From Ilex aquifolium (taxonomy: Eukaryota; Streptophyta; Magnoliopsida; Aquifoliales; Aquifoliaceae): a DNA stretch of 64,000 nucleotides. Positions 1-11,290 of this stretch are shown in pieces. Made by a program: the position numbers and the translations under genes. Under the pieces are notes generated by a model. It searched no databases and was not told the origin of the DNA. It saw nothing but the letters and a program-made list of their open reading frames with translations. The stretch lies in contig OX637410.1 in NCBI GenBank assembly GCA_951799425.1, positions 3,410,001 through 3,474,000 on the forward strand, written 5' to 3'. The number at the start of each line of letters is the position of its first letter. Position 1 is the stretch's first letter.

Positions 1-536
1 ATGATTTGTCTTTTGAGTGCATTAGTGCGGTGCAGAGGAAAGAATTTTCTGAAAAATTCATTCTGTAGAGCCTGCCAATTAGGGATTGAAAGAGATTTTA
101 AAGAATGTAACCATTGTTTGGCTTTATCCCTCAAAGAGAAAGAAAACAATTTCATTTTTGTCAATTCAGAATTGTCTTGAAATGTTCCACACACTTCTTC
201 GAAGTCTTTGATATGCAGATACGGATTTTCTGTATCCAATCCCTGAAACACGGGCAATAAATGCACTGTCCCCGGCTTCACAGTGAAGTGGGGTGCATTC
301 TCCGGAAAAACAAAACAAGAGGGGACACTATTCCTTGTGGGATGTAAGTAATCCCGCAATGTTCGAATGTTGGGTACTTCCCCCTCTCTCACATGATCTT
401 CACCCTGCCTATCAATATTTGCCATATTGAAGTTACAAGAATCGGCTTCTGATTTGGGTGAAGGTGGTTCAAGTTGATTTACAGACCCAGAAGATTCAGC
501 AGGCAAATTTTGAAAGAGGCGATTGGTGTCAGTCAT
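1..536 (-). CDS. gag: Athila-type Gag, N-terminal part, open to the window edge
   Basis: Reading the minus strand from the ATG at 536-534, the frame stays open for 178 codons to the left edge, so the gene is cut by the window and not by a stop. It encodes the capsid-type Gag N-terminal half. Visible are the leader motif VPNIRTLRDYLHPTR (about residues 64-78), the motif NPYLHIKDFEE (about 121-131), and the Athila-family block KLFSFSLRDKAKQWLHSLK followed by FFRKFFPLHRTNALKRQI. The same blocks occur, broken, in the gag at 32227-33929. Gag should form the cytoplasmic particle that packages element RNA. The start is chosen because it lies about 100 bp after the primer site, as in the sister copy. 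This is the only undamaged coding region in the window, so the element is probably young. Confidence 0.85.
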   Translation of the reverse strand, partial: MTDTNRLFQNLPAESSGSVNQLEPPSPKSEADSCNFNMANIDRQGEDHVREGEVPNIRTLRDYLHPTRNSVPSCFVFPENAPHFTVKPGTVHLLPVFQGLDTENPYLHIKDFEEVCGTFQDNSELTKMKLFSFSLRDKAKQWLHSLKSLSIPNWQALQNEFFRKFFPLHRTNALKRQI

Positions 537-640
537 AAAACAAAATTATTCACAATAAGGCAAAAATATAAACAAAAAGAGAGGTTTTTTTTTTTTTTTT
601 TTTCACTTTTTTCTAAAAAAAAAAAACACCTTTTATGATT

Positions 641-657
641 CCCCGGCAACGGCGCCA
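641..657 (-). other. Primer binding site, tRNA-Asp type (left Athila)
   Basis: On the minus strand this reads TGGCGCCGTTGCCGGGG, complementary to the 3-prime end of plant tRNA-Asp(GTC) including CCA, the usual primer of Athila elements. It lies 6 bp from the LTR edge at 664. The leader up to the gag ATG (537-640) holds long A/T runs on the plus strand and no other signal. Confidence 0.9.
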
Positions 658-1577
658 AAAACTTGACTTGATCCGAAATGTGTACACCCAAGTGCAGGCG
701 GTCAAGTTGTAGTAATAATCTGGTTTGAGTCCAGAGTCGAATCCTCAGGGAACTATGGTTGGTGTTCTTTGAAGTAAATAGTGAGAAAGACTTGTAACTG
801 GAAATATTATGATTTTGAAGTTGTGGGAAGTTTTGGATAGAATGTAAAATTCTTTCCAATGGGTATTTTTTCTAGACAAAATATAAGATGATTAAATGTA
901 ACAAACACTCTTTGGTTCGGGAATCAGAATATGTAGTTGATTATCCGGTGCATTATGTTTCTGCTTTATAACTCAATTAACTCCCGTGTCAACGGCAAAT
1001 TAATCGGAAGATAGGAATGAAGTGCAATAATTGTGGACATTGAAAGTTTGTCATGAAGAGTTAGTTAGGGTACTTGCCTTGAATCAATGGATCTTTCCAT
1101 GTAGGAGTCATCCATTTATCATAGAAAGATCCGTTGATTATACAAAGTACCTTTACTTTGCTAGGTGCATTCAATCACCCAAAAATCAAGTGGAGTATAG
1201 AACATTTAAGCATAAATGTGATACACAAACATAATGTCCGGATTAATCTTTTACATATCTATCATCCCTTCCCAAAGAGTGAATGAGGACTACTCACCCT
1301 TCATAGCTATGGTAAAGCTAGAATGATGAATGGTACTCATCCCCAAAAGGTGTTACAAAGTAAAATGCTCAAGCACTAGAAGTGAAATGCTTTAAAGTAA
1401 AATAGCTAAACAAGGAGCCGATCTTCGACAAAGAATGAGTGAATCACGTTCCACCCTTCACGGCTTTGGTAAAGCTCTAGAAAAGTGGAAGAGTTTCACT
1501 CCTCTAAGGGGAAGAAGGAAGCTCCAACAATGGAAGTAAAAGAAAACAATACTTAAATTAAAAGAAAGCAATAAATA

Positions 1578-1820
1578 CTTGGTGTTTAATCCACAACCAA
1601 GAGATGATAATACATAAAAGAAAACAACAACTTCTTGGTGTTTAATCCACAACCAAGATATAATAAAAACATAAAAGAAAACAATAACTTCTTGGTGTTT
1701 AATTCACAACCAAGATCTAATAAAAAGAAAACAACAACTTCTTGGTGTTGAATTCACAACCAAGATCTAATAAAAAGAAAACAACAACTTCTTGGTGTTT
1801 AATTCACAACCAAGATCTAA
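1578..1820. repeat. 50-57 bp tandem repeat in the transcribed part of the left Athila LTR
   Basis: Five copies start at about 1578, 1634, 1691, 1741 and 1791. Each holds CTTGGT, 12 bases, then ACCAAG, a 6-bp inverted repeat, followed by an A-rich AAAAGAAAACAA stretch. The array lies downstream of the TATA box at 1986-1993 in the LTR sense, so it would be in the transcript. Confidence 0.8.
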
Positions 1821-1985
1821 TAAAAAGAAAACAATAACTCAAGAAAGTAAATAAAGCAATAATACTTGAAAGATGATTCAAGAAAAAGATTCAAGACCTT
1901 TGGAGTGTTTTCCACTAGGAAGAAATGTTCTTTACAAGAAAAATGAAACAAGAGAAGGATGCCCATTACAAGCCCCCAAGGGGGG

Positions 1986-2225
1986 TATTTATAGGCATCC
2001 AAATTACAAATATCCTAAAAGATATTTATCCTAAAATATATTTAATTACAAATATCCTAAAAGATATTTATCCTAAAAGATATTTAATTACAAATATCCT
2101 AAAAGATATTTATCCTAAAAGATATTTAATTACAAATATCCTAAAAGATATTTATCCTAAAAGATATTTAATTACAAATATCCTAAAAGATATTTATCCT
2201 AAAAGATATTTAATTACAAATATCA
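1986..2225 (-). promoter_or_regulatory. TATA box with upstream 42-bp dyad array (left Athila LTR)
   Basis: TATTTATA at 1986-1993 reads TATAAATA on the minus strand, the LTR sense. Ten bp upstream of it begin about five copies of a 42-bp unit (starts 2003, 2045, 2087, 2129, 2171). Each contains AAATATC, CTAAAA, GATATTT, a perfect 7-bp inverted repeat with a 6-nt spacer. This is the AT-rich counterpart of the CCGG/TCGA-centred arrays in the other LTRs. Confidence 0.75.
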
Positions 2226-2489
2226 AGAAGATCTTGATTTACACTTTGATCTCCCTTTGTTTTGAGCTTTAATAATTTACACCCTATGCTTTGATAAGTT
2301 GCTCTCCATGCTTTGATAATTGGCTCCCGTCGTTTTGACGCATAAAAACCTGAAAAGAACAACATTCAATGCATTATCCTTAATTCACACATTAACCCTA
2401 ATTAGATTTATTTTGACTAGTTTAATTTTATTTAATTACACAATTGACCTTTTAATTTAATTACATTTTGCATTAATTAGGGTTAATCA

Positions 2490-3063
2490 ACTACCGGTTG
2501 GCTACCGGTAGCTGATCTTTACTGGACCATTGGCTACCGGTAGCTGATTTTGGCTACCGGTAGTCACTACCCAGATTTTCTACTTCCACTTTCAATGCAT
2601 TTGTGACCCATTTAGAGGTCGAATTGGAAAATGTTCATGAGATACACTTTTGTAGCCCTAGATGTCTAATATCTACTGTAAAAATTTCAGGTCATTTGGA
2701 ATTAAGAATAAAAAGTTATGATCGAAATAGTAGACAGTGTCCAAAATCCTTTATACCCAAATTTTCTCTAAAATGTGTTTTAACTCCAAAATACTTCCTA
2801 ACTTCTAATACACCTCATATTACCTCTCCCAAGGTTTTTCGACCTTCCGGATTCAATGGAAGCATTATTTTGACCTAAAAACCTTTAGAAACTTGTCTAT
2901 TCACCCTTTCCAAGTTTAAACATCTTCGAAGCTTAACTTCCCAATCAATTCGCATCTCTAGTTTTTATTCCTATCGTCACTACTCATATCCATGTTTTTA
3001 CAACAATTATTTACTATATATATCTATATACATATCTATAAAAGAAAAATACGGGGTGTTACA
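2490..3063 (-). mobile_element. Family-A LTR, antisense fragment
   Basis: It aligns closely with the antisense family-A LTR at 11835-14016 (compare 2600-2720 with 13530-13650) and ends CGGGGTGTTACA at 3063, the inverted form of the family start TGTAACACCCC. The left part is displaced beyond the window by the Athila insertion at 2489/2490. It interrupts a family-B LTR, whose sequence resumes at 3064. Confidence 0.8.
2491..2572. promoter_or_regulatory. Dyad array, word CTACCGGTAG (family-A LTR)
   Basis: Perfect palindromes CTACCGGTAG lie at 2502-2511, 2534-2543 and 2554-2563, with a degenerate copy at 2491-2500. Spacers include ACTGGA, and the array ends CCCAGATTTT. The Athila LTR edge at 2489 directly abuts this array. 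Confidence 0.85.
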
Positions 3064-4530
3064 GATAACATGTTAGTTATTGTTGTCGATATATGCTTAG
3101 TGATATATGGACGGTATAATGATATTTGGTGATTTTATGCCTATGAGATATAATTGCCATGGTGTAGGTTGAATGTGGAAAATTGCTCATTTGGCATGCA
3201 TTGCATCTTGAGCATGATATTGCATCACATTCATGGGCATAAGTCATGAGTGGTGGTGTGTGTATGCATGATTGATCACCTCATTTGGTGGTTGATGTGT
3301 GGACTCGGGAAAGTTGGATTGAAGGTCCGGCTGAGTCGCATGGTTGCATGGGAAAAACTTGTGTCGGGTATAGCAAGAAGGGCTAGACACTCCCTCGGGT
3401 GCGAATCCCGGCTATTGGTTTATACACTTCCGTCGGTGCGAGTCCAAAAAAGTGTAACGGCGTACGGAGCCGGTGGTGCAATTCCAAAAATCCGTTGCCC
3501 AACAAAGACACATGGTTTTATTTTATAAAATACTCATTTAATGAGTGTCATCCAACAATGATTTGGTTTGTTAACAAATGAGTTTTATTTAAAACAATCG
3601 TTGGATGGATTTTCGTCAAAAGACGGTTTTATTTCACAAGTGAAATGCATTGTGTTATGGGAGTCGGTGAAGACTCGGGTTAAGGTTACATGAGTGAGTT
3701 CATCTCATTTCATAGCATGACATGAAGATTCCTCTCAAGGGATTGCAATTTCTTGATATGAAAAATAATGTTGTTTGAAATGTGTTGCATGTGACATTGC
3801 ATGGCATCTAGGTTGGGGAGTACCCTCTGTAGGGGATACTCTATTGAGCGTAGCTCACCCTATACGGAAAAATATTTCAGGTGGAAGATACACACCAGTG
3901 GACGACGCTCACTCGGGGCCCCAAGGATGAAGAGAGGCCACTTGTGGCTTTATTTTGGGTTTTTGTAAACTAAGTAAGAGAACTTAGTTTTGAACAAGTA
4001 AAATTATGTAATTAATTGTAATAGAAATTGTAGTAATCATGTTTTGATGTATAAATACATGTCGTATAAGTTTGGGTTGAATTTGGTAATGTTTGGAATG
4101 AATTGGAATTGGAAAACAGGAGAAACAGGCAAAAGTGGGCAGGGCGTATCGGTACAGTGTACCGGTACAGAGCTGTCCAGAAGGCAGAGCGTACCGGTAC
4201 GGCGTACTGGTACTGCCAGGACCAGTGAGCCCACCGTACCGGTACACTCTCCAAAACTCAGAATTTTTTTTTTATTTTTTTGGCGAGTCTTTGGGCTATA
4301 TTTTCCTTCCTTCCAATGTTATAAATGGACAATAATAGGATACCAATGGTGGTATATTGGACCTCGGATGGGTCAACCAATCGAAAGCAATTGGACTTGT
4401 ATTGTTTTTATAAATCCCGGTAAAGGGAATGTGGTGCCGTGGTGTCGGGTCAACCGGCATCCACGGGTATTCCGCGGGTTGATGGGTAATCATGGGTTGA
4501 TCAACGGACCCCCGGATTTTGGGGCATCAC
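3064..4530 (+). mobile_element. Family-B LTR, sense, 3-prime portion
   Basis: It matches the 3-prime part of the solo family-B LTR at 8471-10850, including GATACTCTATTGAGYGT and ATAAATGGACAATAATAG, and ends GGGGCATCACA at 4530. The 5-prime part lies left of the window behind the nested family-A LTR. Its right edge cuts the minus-strand chromovirus integrase. A target copy after the LTR would be TTTCC (4531-4535), which cannot be checked here. Confidence 0.75.
4147..4327 (+). promoter_or_regulatory. Dyad array, word GTACCGGTAC, with TATAAATG downstream (family-B LTR)
   Basis: Perfect GTACCGGTAC occurs at 4159-4168, 4191-4200 and 4236-4245, with decayed copies such as GTACTGGTAC between them. 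Spacers hold GTCCAGAAGG. TATAAATG at 4320-4327 lies 75 bp downstream, the same spacing as in the solo family-B LTR near 10600. Confidence 0.8.
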
Positions 4531-5771
4531 ATTTCCCTCCTCGAAGATCCCATCCGCATCAACAACTAACTCACCCAAATCTACTATATGTGTAGGATCT
4601 GGAGTGTACTTTCAGATCATAGAAACATGGAACACCGTGTGAACACCCGATAGATTTGACGGTGACGCCAACCGGTAAGTGACTGTGCCAACCCACTTGA
4701 GTACCTCGAAGGGCCTGATATACCTCGACAACAGCTTTCATCGCTTCCCAAACCTGACCACTCCCCTCTTAGGCATCACCTTCAAGAAGACGTGATCTCC
4801 AACCTTGAACTCTAGAGGTCACCACCGTCTGTCGGCGTAGCTCTTTTGCCGGCTCTGAGCTGTGAGAAGACGTTTCCATATCAAGTCCATATTTTTCGAG
4901 GTGTATCTAATCAAATTTGGACCTGTAGATGGTGTCTCTCCAACCTCTGTCCAACAAACAGGAGAACGACATGGTCTCCCATAAAGTGCCTCGTAAGGTG
5001 TCATCTGTATGCTCGCCTAATAATTATTGTAGGCGAACTCCACTAAGGGTAAATACGTCTCCCAACTACCCTTGAGCTCAAGGACACATGCCTATAGCAT
5101 GTCCTTTAAAGTATTGATGGTCCTCTCTGACTGACCATCCATTTGGGGATGAAAAGCAGTGATCATCAACTGTATCCCCTTAGCCCGCGGGAAACTCTCC
5201 CAAAAATGGGTCATGAACCTGAGATCCCGATCCGATACTATAGATACGAGTACCCTATACAACCAGATTATCTCCTGTATATATAAACTATAGAATTCCT
5301 CCAGTGTGAAGCTCATTCGCATGGCCAAAAAGTGTGCCGACTTCATAAGCCGATCCACAATCACCCATACCACATCGTGCCCATGCGAAGTCCATGACAA
5401 GTGGTCAAAAAATCTATAGTGACATGCTCTCACTTCCACTCAACCACCTCCAAAGGCTGGAGCAACCCTACTGGTCTCTGATGCTCTGCTTTGACCTACT
5501 GACACATGAGACATCTACTAACAAAGTCTCCGACGTGTTTCTTCGTCCCGCTCCAATAATATTGGTGGCGAAGATCGTGGTATATCTTCGTGCCACCTGG
5601 ATTCACTGCAAAACGGGAGCAATAAAACTCCTTGAGGATCTCCTCTCTCAGATCTACAAACTGAGGAACCACAACCCTTCTCCTAAACCAAAGACTACCA
5701 TCTGCGTGAATGGCCCAACCTTCGTCACCAGTACCTGACTGTACCCGGTCCCTGATGGACAATATCTTCAT
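4531..5771 (-). pseudogene. pol: Chromovirus-like integrase, broken, C-terminus cut off
   Basis: The minus strand encodes an integrase that would insert element cDNA. Visible are a decayed N-terminal zinc region (CSRFAVNPGGTKIYHDLR then CLMC, with both expected His changed), the core motifs VWVIVDRLMKSAHFL, SDRDLRFMTHFW (second catalytic Asp) and FHPQMDGQSERTINTLKDML (catalytic Glu), then MTPYEALYGRPCRSP. After GDHVFLKVMP the reading continues to GELVVDADGIFEEG, the stretch that normally precedes a chromodomain, and stops at 4531 where the family-B LTR begins. Several stops and frameshifts are present. The chromodomain itself is not in the window, so the lineage assignment (Tekay/Del-like) rests on the primer site and linker motifs. 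Confidence 0.8.
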
Positions 5772-6338
5772 GTCCTGTCACTGGAACTCGATCACTCTGC
5801 TCAGTAGGGAATGCGTAGCCACTAGACTCCCCAAAGTGCCTTGAGCCTGACCCTTGTAGTGTAGCCCGAACTGTCCCATAGTCTCGAGCATCCACCACTC
5901 CGGGGAAGCCACACTAGCCAAGACTCCTCGGGACTTCTGGCCGAGCGCATCAGCCACCACATATGCCTTACCGGGGTGGTAATGCAAAGTGAAGTCATAA
6001 TCCTCCAGGTACTCCATCCACCTGCATTGTCTCATGTTGAGGTCCCGCTGAGTGAAGATGTACATCAGACTTTTATAATCTGAAAGCACCTCAAACTATT
6101 CTCCATATAAATAGTGGCGCCATGCCTTCAAGGCAAAGACGATGGCCGCCAACTCTATATAATGCATGGAGTAGTTCTGTTCGTGGCTCTTCAACTATTG
6201 TGAACCATAAGCCACCACCCTCCCGGACTGCAACAATACACATCCAAGTCCATCCTCCGAGGCATCACAATATACCGTGTACCTTTGTCCCCTCTCCGGA
6301 ACTATCAGAATATGAGCTGAAGTAAGCCTCCTCTTCAA
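5772..6338 (-). pseudogene. pol: RNase H domain of the chromovirus-like pol
   Basis: The minus strand shows the RNase H C-terminal block [31 protein letters not shown] and [14 protein letters not shown], where family members have TDHKSL and ADALSRK. The domain removes RNA from the RNA-DNA hybrid during reverse transcription. Stops are present, for example in the first half near 6180-6330. It lies directly after the RT connection region and before the integrase, the normal Ty3/gypsy order. Confidence 0.75.
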
Positions 6339-7205
6339 CTACTGGAATGCCTTCTCAAACGAGTCATCCCACTGAAACTTGACCTCCTTCCTGATCAATC
6401 TTGTCATAGGTGCGGCTAGTCGGGAGAAGTCCTCAATGAATCTCCGATAATATCCCGCCAATCCTAAGAAATTACGTATCACAAAGACTAACTTCGGTCT
6501 CTCCCAACTCATGACTGCCTCAACCTTCTCCGGGTCCACTGATACACTCGAAGTGGACACCACGTGTCCTAGAAATTTCACATCCGTTAGCCAAAATTCA
6601 CACTTGCTGAACTTGGCGTACAACTGATGGTCTCTCAAGGTCTGGAGAGCAATCCTCAAATGACCCTCATGCTCCTCCTCAGACTTGGAGTAGATCAGGA
6701 TATCATCAATGAAGCCCATGACAAACTGATGAAGATAGGGTTGGAATACCTATGCATGAGATCCATGAATGCCGCCGGGGCATTTGTCAACCCAAACGGC
6801 ATCACAATGAACACGAAATACCCATACCGCATCCTGAATGCCATCTTAGGGATATCTGCCTCCCTAATCCTCAACTGATGGTATCATGTGCGTAGATCTA
6901 TCTTGGAGTAGACCCGTGCCCCTCTCAGTTGATCAAATAAATCATCAATCCTCAGCAGTGGGTACCTATTCTTGATGGTGACCCGATTCAACTACCGGTA
7001 GTCTATACAAAGTCTTAGGGTCTTATCCTTCTTCTTGGCAAACAATACCGGAGCACCCCAATGTGAGGTACTCGGTCTAAAGAAACCCTTGTCCAATAAT
7101 TCTTATAACTGGACTTTGAGTTCTTGCAACTTCGCATGTGCGATTCTATGCGGTGTCAAAGAAATGTGAGATGCACTGGGTTGTAACCTAATAGTGAAGT
7201 CTACA
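6339..7205 (-). pseudogene. pol: Reverse transcriptase of the chromovirus-like pol, broken
   Basis: On the minus strand the domain starts with ISLTPHRIAHAKLQELK, then [52 protein letters not shown], the catalytic FIDDILIYS (about 6690-6720) and the connection block [15 protein letters not shown] to [17 protein letters not shown]. At least four stops and a frameshift near 6720-6760 inactivate it. At 7205/7206 it is interrupted by a solo family-A LTR; the frame resumes at 11763 with PPHRDIDF. Confidence 0.85.
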
Positions 7206-8470
7206 TGTAACGACCCAAAATCCACCCTTGAAGACATTACTATCTACAAACCATCCAGCCATGAGAGCAACTAAAGATAATCATTAAGTAATAAACCATT
7301 CATCCAATTGACAAAGAATAAATACTAAAGTCAATAAAACATTGTACTTCTCCAACTTACTAGTCAAAACCAAAGAATATCTAGCAGCGGAATAATTAAA
7401 CTAGCTAAAACGTTGTTTCATAAAAATCTCTCCAACACTAAACCAAAAATAAAAAAACTCTATTCCTCTAAGACAGGGTCCACATCTTGATTCTCCAATA
7501 GTGCGTAATCAACCTGCTCATCCACATAGACATCATCTTCTATGTCAAAATCTGTAAGTGTGTTGTAGGGGGTGAGAAAAAGACCGTAGGAAATCCCTCT
7601 CAAATCCCAACAAGATTTTTAAAACAATAAAAAGAAGGCAAGTCTCTTTTAAAAAATAGCATATATAAATTTCTTACAGTAAAACCATGACAGTTGTAAT
7701 GATCTCAAGTGTACAAAATACAATAAATCAATGAAAGGAATAAACATGTCTGAATTAAAGCAATCAATTAATAACTCAGTAGCATCATTTCATATTCTCA
7801 TGTATGTGGGTTGCTTCTCAGGAATCTACACAACGATTCTACCTCGTTCACCCACCACAAACCAAGCAATCTCAATCATTCCCCGCAGGGATAAATCACA
7901 AACCACTTTAGGAAATGCGTATACCGTTTTTCACAGCATTGACGAATCCTTCCCAGGAAAGGTATACCATCCCTCAGCCTCGAACTTACGTGAACAATAG
8001 TGGTTGCTCTCACAAAAAATAATCCACTACGAGTGTTAGGTAACCATCTCACCCCCAATGGGATAGACTAATCTCTAACACTCTACGACAGTTATCGAAG
8101 ACAATTCAAGTCTGTCACACCCAAACCATACAAGAGATGAAACCACAATTTTTTCAACAACCACAATCTTAACTAATCACTATTTCTATTTAAAATTCAA
8201 GTATCACAATTACACACTTCTCAATATACTACCTTAATAAAGGAATTAAAATATGCAAGAGATGATATCAAGAAAATCTTCAAATTTCGATATCAATATT
8301 CTAGGGTTTCGCCAAAAATCATAATTTCCTGGAACAAGAACAAGTATTAGATGAAAACATGATTTAATCAAGAATAGGAATTTAGAAATCAAGAATCTAT
8401 GTATTTTTCATAACCAAACATGTAATTAGCAAAACTAGGATTTTAGAAATTCAAGAAAAAATATTCTTTG

Positions 8471-10850
8471 TGTAAAACCCGGGTAAAATTGAATTTTTAT
8501 GAAAGGGGGCAAAACGGTAAATTATCACTTCTGTACAGGTGGAAAACCTGAATTTTTCTAGAACTCGGATGACGAAACGGATCTCACCGTTGGATTCGTC
8601 TCGCGAAATCTAGTTATCCTGTCAAATTTCGTCGAATTTTGAGATAGTCGAATTTTTCGCGTTTTACGAAGCGGTCGGGTCTCGGGTGACCCAAAAAAAT
8701 GAAATTTTTAATAAAATTTTAAATTTTAGAAAATAATTTAAATCAAGTTAAAATAAAAATATTTTGAACTTGAATCGGGACGAAATTTAATTATTTCGGG
8801 GCGAAAACGGACCCAGAAAAAGAAGGTGGTGTGGCGTGTTGTGGACCAAGCAATTAAAGAGTATATATAGGGGGAGAAAATCTGATTTCTCCCCATTTAT
8901 TCAGCTGGTTCTAACGTGAGAAGAGAAGAGAGGGAAAGGAGAGAAAAAAGAGAGAAAATTCAACTTCTCTCTACGATCTACGCCTCCTCGTCGCTCGAAT
9001 CAACACGAGCCAAGAACAAAAGTTGTTCTCCTCGCCGAGGGCTACAAAACCATACCAAGGAGGTTGGGTTTGGGCGAGATTTCAAGGACGAGATTTTGGG
9101 CAAGTGAAGATTCTAGCTTGAATCGGATTTTTGAAGCTTCTCAACGTCGTTTTACGCTTCAAGAGGTAGGGTTTCATCCTAATTAGGTTTATTTTCAACC
9201 TAGAATGTTTATATGGAATGGGTGGGTAGGTTAGATAATTTAACACTTGCCTATGGTGATGAGATTGGTGAAATGGGTATGGAAAATAAGTAGAATAAAT
9301 TTTATCTTGAATTGGGTTGTGAGATTAACCTAATGTGATTCTTGAGTTATGTGAATTGTGGGCATGTTATGTGTTTACATTATGCCTTGAGAATTAAGTG
9401 TGTTATTGCTTGATTATGTGATGACATGCTTGGGTGTTGTTTCTAGATAAAATGTTGATATGTACACATTGATATAATGACATTGTGAAGAATTATGAGA
9501 ATTATATGCTTATGATATAATTTGCCATGAGATATGTGGAATGCGTTGAAATAGTTCATATGTCATTCATAACATATTGAACATTGGGTCATTGTTGCAA
9601 TGAGACATCATATTGCATATGCACGGGAACATCGCATTTTGTGGGTGTGTGTGCATGGTTGTTGTCAACACCACACTTGGTGGATGACGGGTGGGCTCGA
9701 GTAAGCTTGGTTGAAGACCTGGCCGAGTCTCACGGTTTGCATGGTTAGTAGGGTTGGGGTTAGCAAGAAGGGCTAGAAGATCCCTCGGGTGCAAGGCCCG
9801 GTGATTGGGATACGCACTCCCTTGGTTCGGTCCATGAAGTGTGTGGGTGTACGCGGAACCCTCAGTGGAAGTCCGTAAATTCCGTGTGGGTTGAGTGACC
9901 CTTGATGTAAGTCCATGAACATCCACCCCTACAAAGACCCTAGATTGGTAAATGTCATTTGATGTGTAACATAGATGACAAATTCATACACATTGGCACT
10001 TGCATGTGTTGAGGAGCTGGGAAGGGCTCGGGTTGATGTGTGTGAGTGAGTCTCATCTCATTTCATGGCATGACACAGTAGATTCCAACATGGAATGCAT
10101 ATTCTAAATTGGAATGTTAGGAGTTGTTGATTGTTGGCATGTGAACATTTCATATGTATCTAGGTTGGGGAGTAGCCTCTTTAGGAGATACTCTATTGAG
10201 TGTGGCTCACCCTATACGGGAAAAATATTTTAGGTGCGGGATATACGCCGGTGGATGGCTCCCAATTCGAGCCCCGTGGATGAAGAAAGCCGGAATGTGG
10301 CATTATTTTGAGTTTTTGTAAAATTATTATGAAAATTTAGTTTTGGCATGTAAATATATGGAATTGCTTGTAATAGGTATTGTACGTAGCATGTTTTATG
10401 TGAAAAGTTTCTTTAAACATGTATGGGATGGTTTGGAATGGAATTGATGGGATTGGAAATTGAAAACAGGTGAAACAGGCAAAACTGGGTAAGGCGTACC
10501 GGTAGAGCATACCGGTACAACGTGGTCCAGTAGGCACAACGTACCAGTACGCCATACCGGTACGCTTTCCAAAAATCTGAAATTTTAAAACTGTTTTGCC
10601 AAGCTTTTGGGCTATGTGTTTCCTCCCTTCAAATGTTATAAATGGACAATAATAGACTACCAATGGTGGTATGTTAGACCTCGGATGGGTCAACCGATTA
10701 AAAGTATATAGACTTTATTTTTCTTTTATAATCCCGGTCAAGGGTATGCTATTGACGTGATGTCGGGTCGTGTGACAATCACGGGTACTTTCACGGGTTG
10801 ATGGGTTATCAACAGTTAATAAAGGATCCCCCGGTTTTAGGGGCGTCACA
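8471..10850 (+). mobile_element. Solo LTR, family B, sense, nested in the family-A solo LTR
   Basis: It begins TGTAAAACCCGGG and ends GGGGCGTCACA, 2380 bp. Perfect 5-bp target duplications CTTTG flank it (8466-8470 and 10851-10855). A TATATATA-containing sequence lies near 8862 and a second TATA (TATAAATG, 10637-10644) near the 3-prime end, preceded by a dyad array. No coding sequence is attached. Confidence 0.92.
10497..10644 (+). promoter_or_regulatory. Dyad array, word TACCGGTA, with TATAAATG downstream (family-B solo LTR)
   Basis: TACCGGTA occurs at 10497-10504, 10510-10517 and 10555-10562, with a CpG-decayed GTACCAGTAC at 10541-10550. The spacer holds GGTCCAGTAGG. TATAAATG at 10637-10644 lies 75 bp downstream, as in the copy near 4320. 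Confidence 0.8.
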
Positions 10851-11160
10851 CTTTGAACCCAAACATGTATTTTGTTCAAAACTATGTTTCAATGATAAAG
10901 AAACCAAGAACTCATAAATATTTATCATATAACTATCAAGAAGATTGAAAACATATATAGATAATACTCTAAGTCTCAATGAAAGAACTCAAGAAGAATT
11001 TCCTATCTTTAATCCGATGATTGAAGATAACACTAGTGTGTTTGAATCAATTCCGAAGCGAGAATCCTCCCCGTGTCTCTTCTCATTCTTCCTCTCAAGC
11101 TTTCTAGGGTTTTCTTGGACGAACAATTGCTAAACATAGGCCTAAGGGTTGTTACTTAGG

Positions 11161-11290
11161 TATTTATAATTCTAAAAATGGATAAAAATATCAACACAAA
11201 TCGTTCAACTTCAGCCCGGTGCATCCGGACGCGTGTTTCTCCCGTCCGGACGCGTCTGACAGCATACCGCCTACTTCCAGCTTGATTTTG
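11161..11290 (-). promoter_or_regulatory. Dyad array, word GTCCGGAC, with TATA box (family-A solo LTR)
   Basis: Two words, ATCCGGACGCG (about 11223-11233) and CGTCCGGACGCG (11243-11254), lie at the place where other family-A LTRs carry CGTACCGGTACG. TATTTATA at 11161-11168 is TATAAATA on the LTR-sense strand, about 55-75 bp away. The distal side carries ACTTCCAGCTTGATTTT, as in the copy near 13516. Confidence 0.75.

Larger units (their letters stand above)
664..2489 (-). mobile_element. 5-prime LTR of the left minus-strand Athila element
   Basis: On the minus strand it starts TGATTAACCC and ends CAAGTCA just before the primer site. The inner edge aligns with the LTR edge at 34039. At 2490 the sequence switches to family-A LTR. 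It holds a TATA box (1986-1993), a 42-bp repeat array just upstream of it and a second tandem repeat downstream. The rest of the element lies left of the window, so the target duplication cannot be checked. Confidence 0.85.

Noticed and set aside
637-657. Possible tRNA-Asp gene fragment
   Set aside because: Only the 3-prime end is matched and it sits at an LTR edge; it is the reverse-transcription primer site. The same holds at 34016, 38323, 45352 and 54037.
1925-2272. 115-codon ORF with repeated NILKDIYPKRYLIT peptide
   Set aside because: It is a translation of the 42-bp dyad repeat array on the non-transcribed strand of an LTR; no evidence of coding.
4044-4595. 183-codon ORF across the LTR
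   Set aside because: It spans the palindrome array, TATA box and LTR end; the peptide is low in information and unmatched in other family-B copies.
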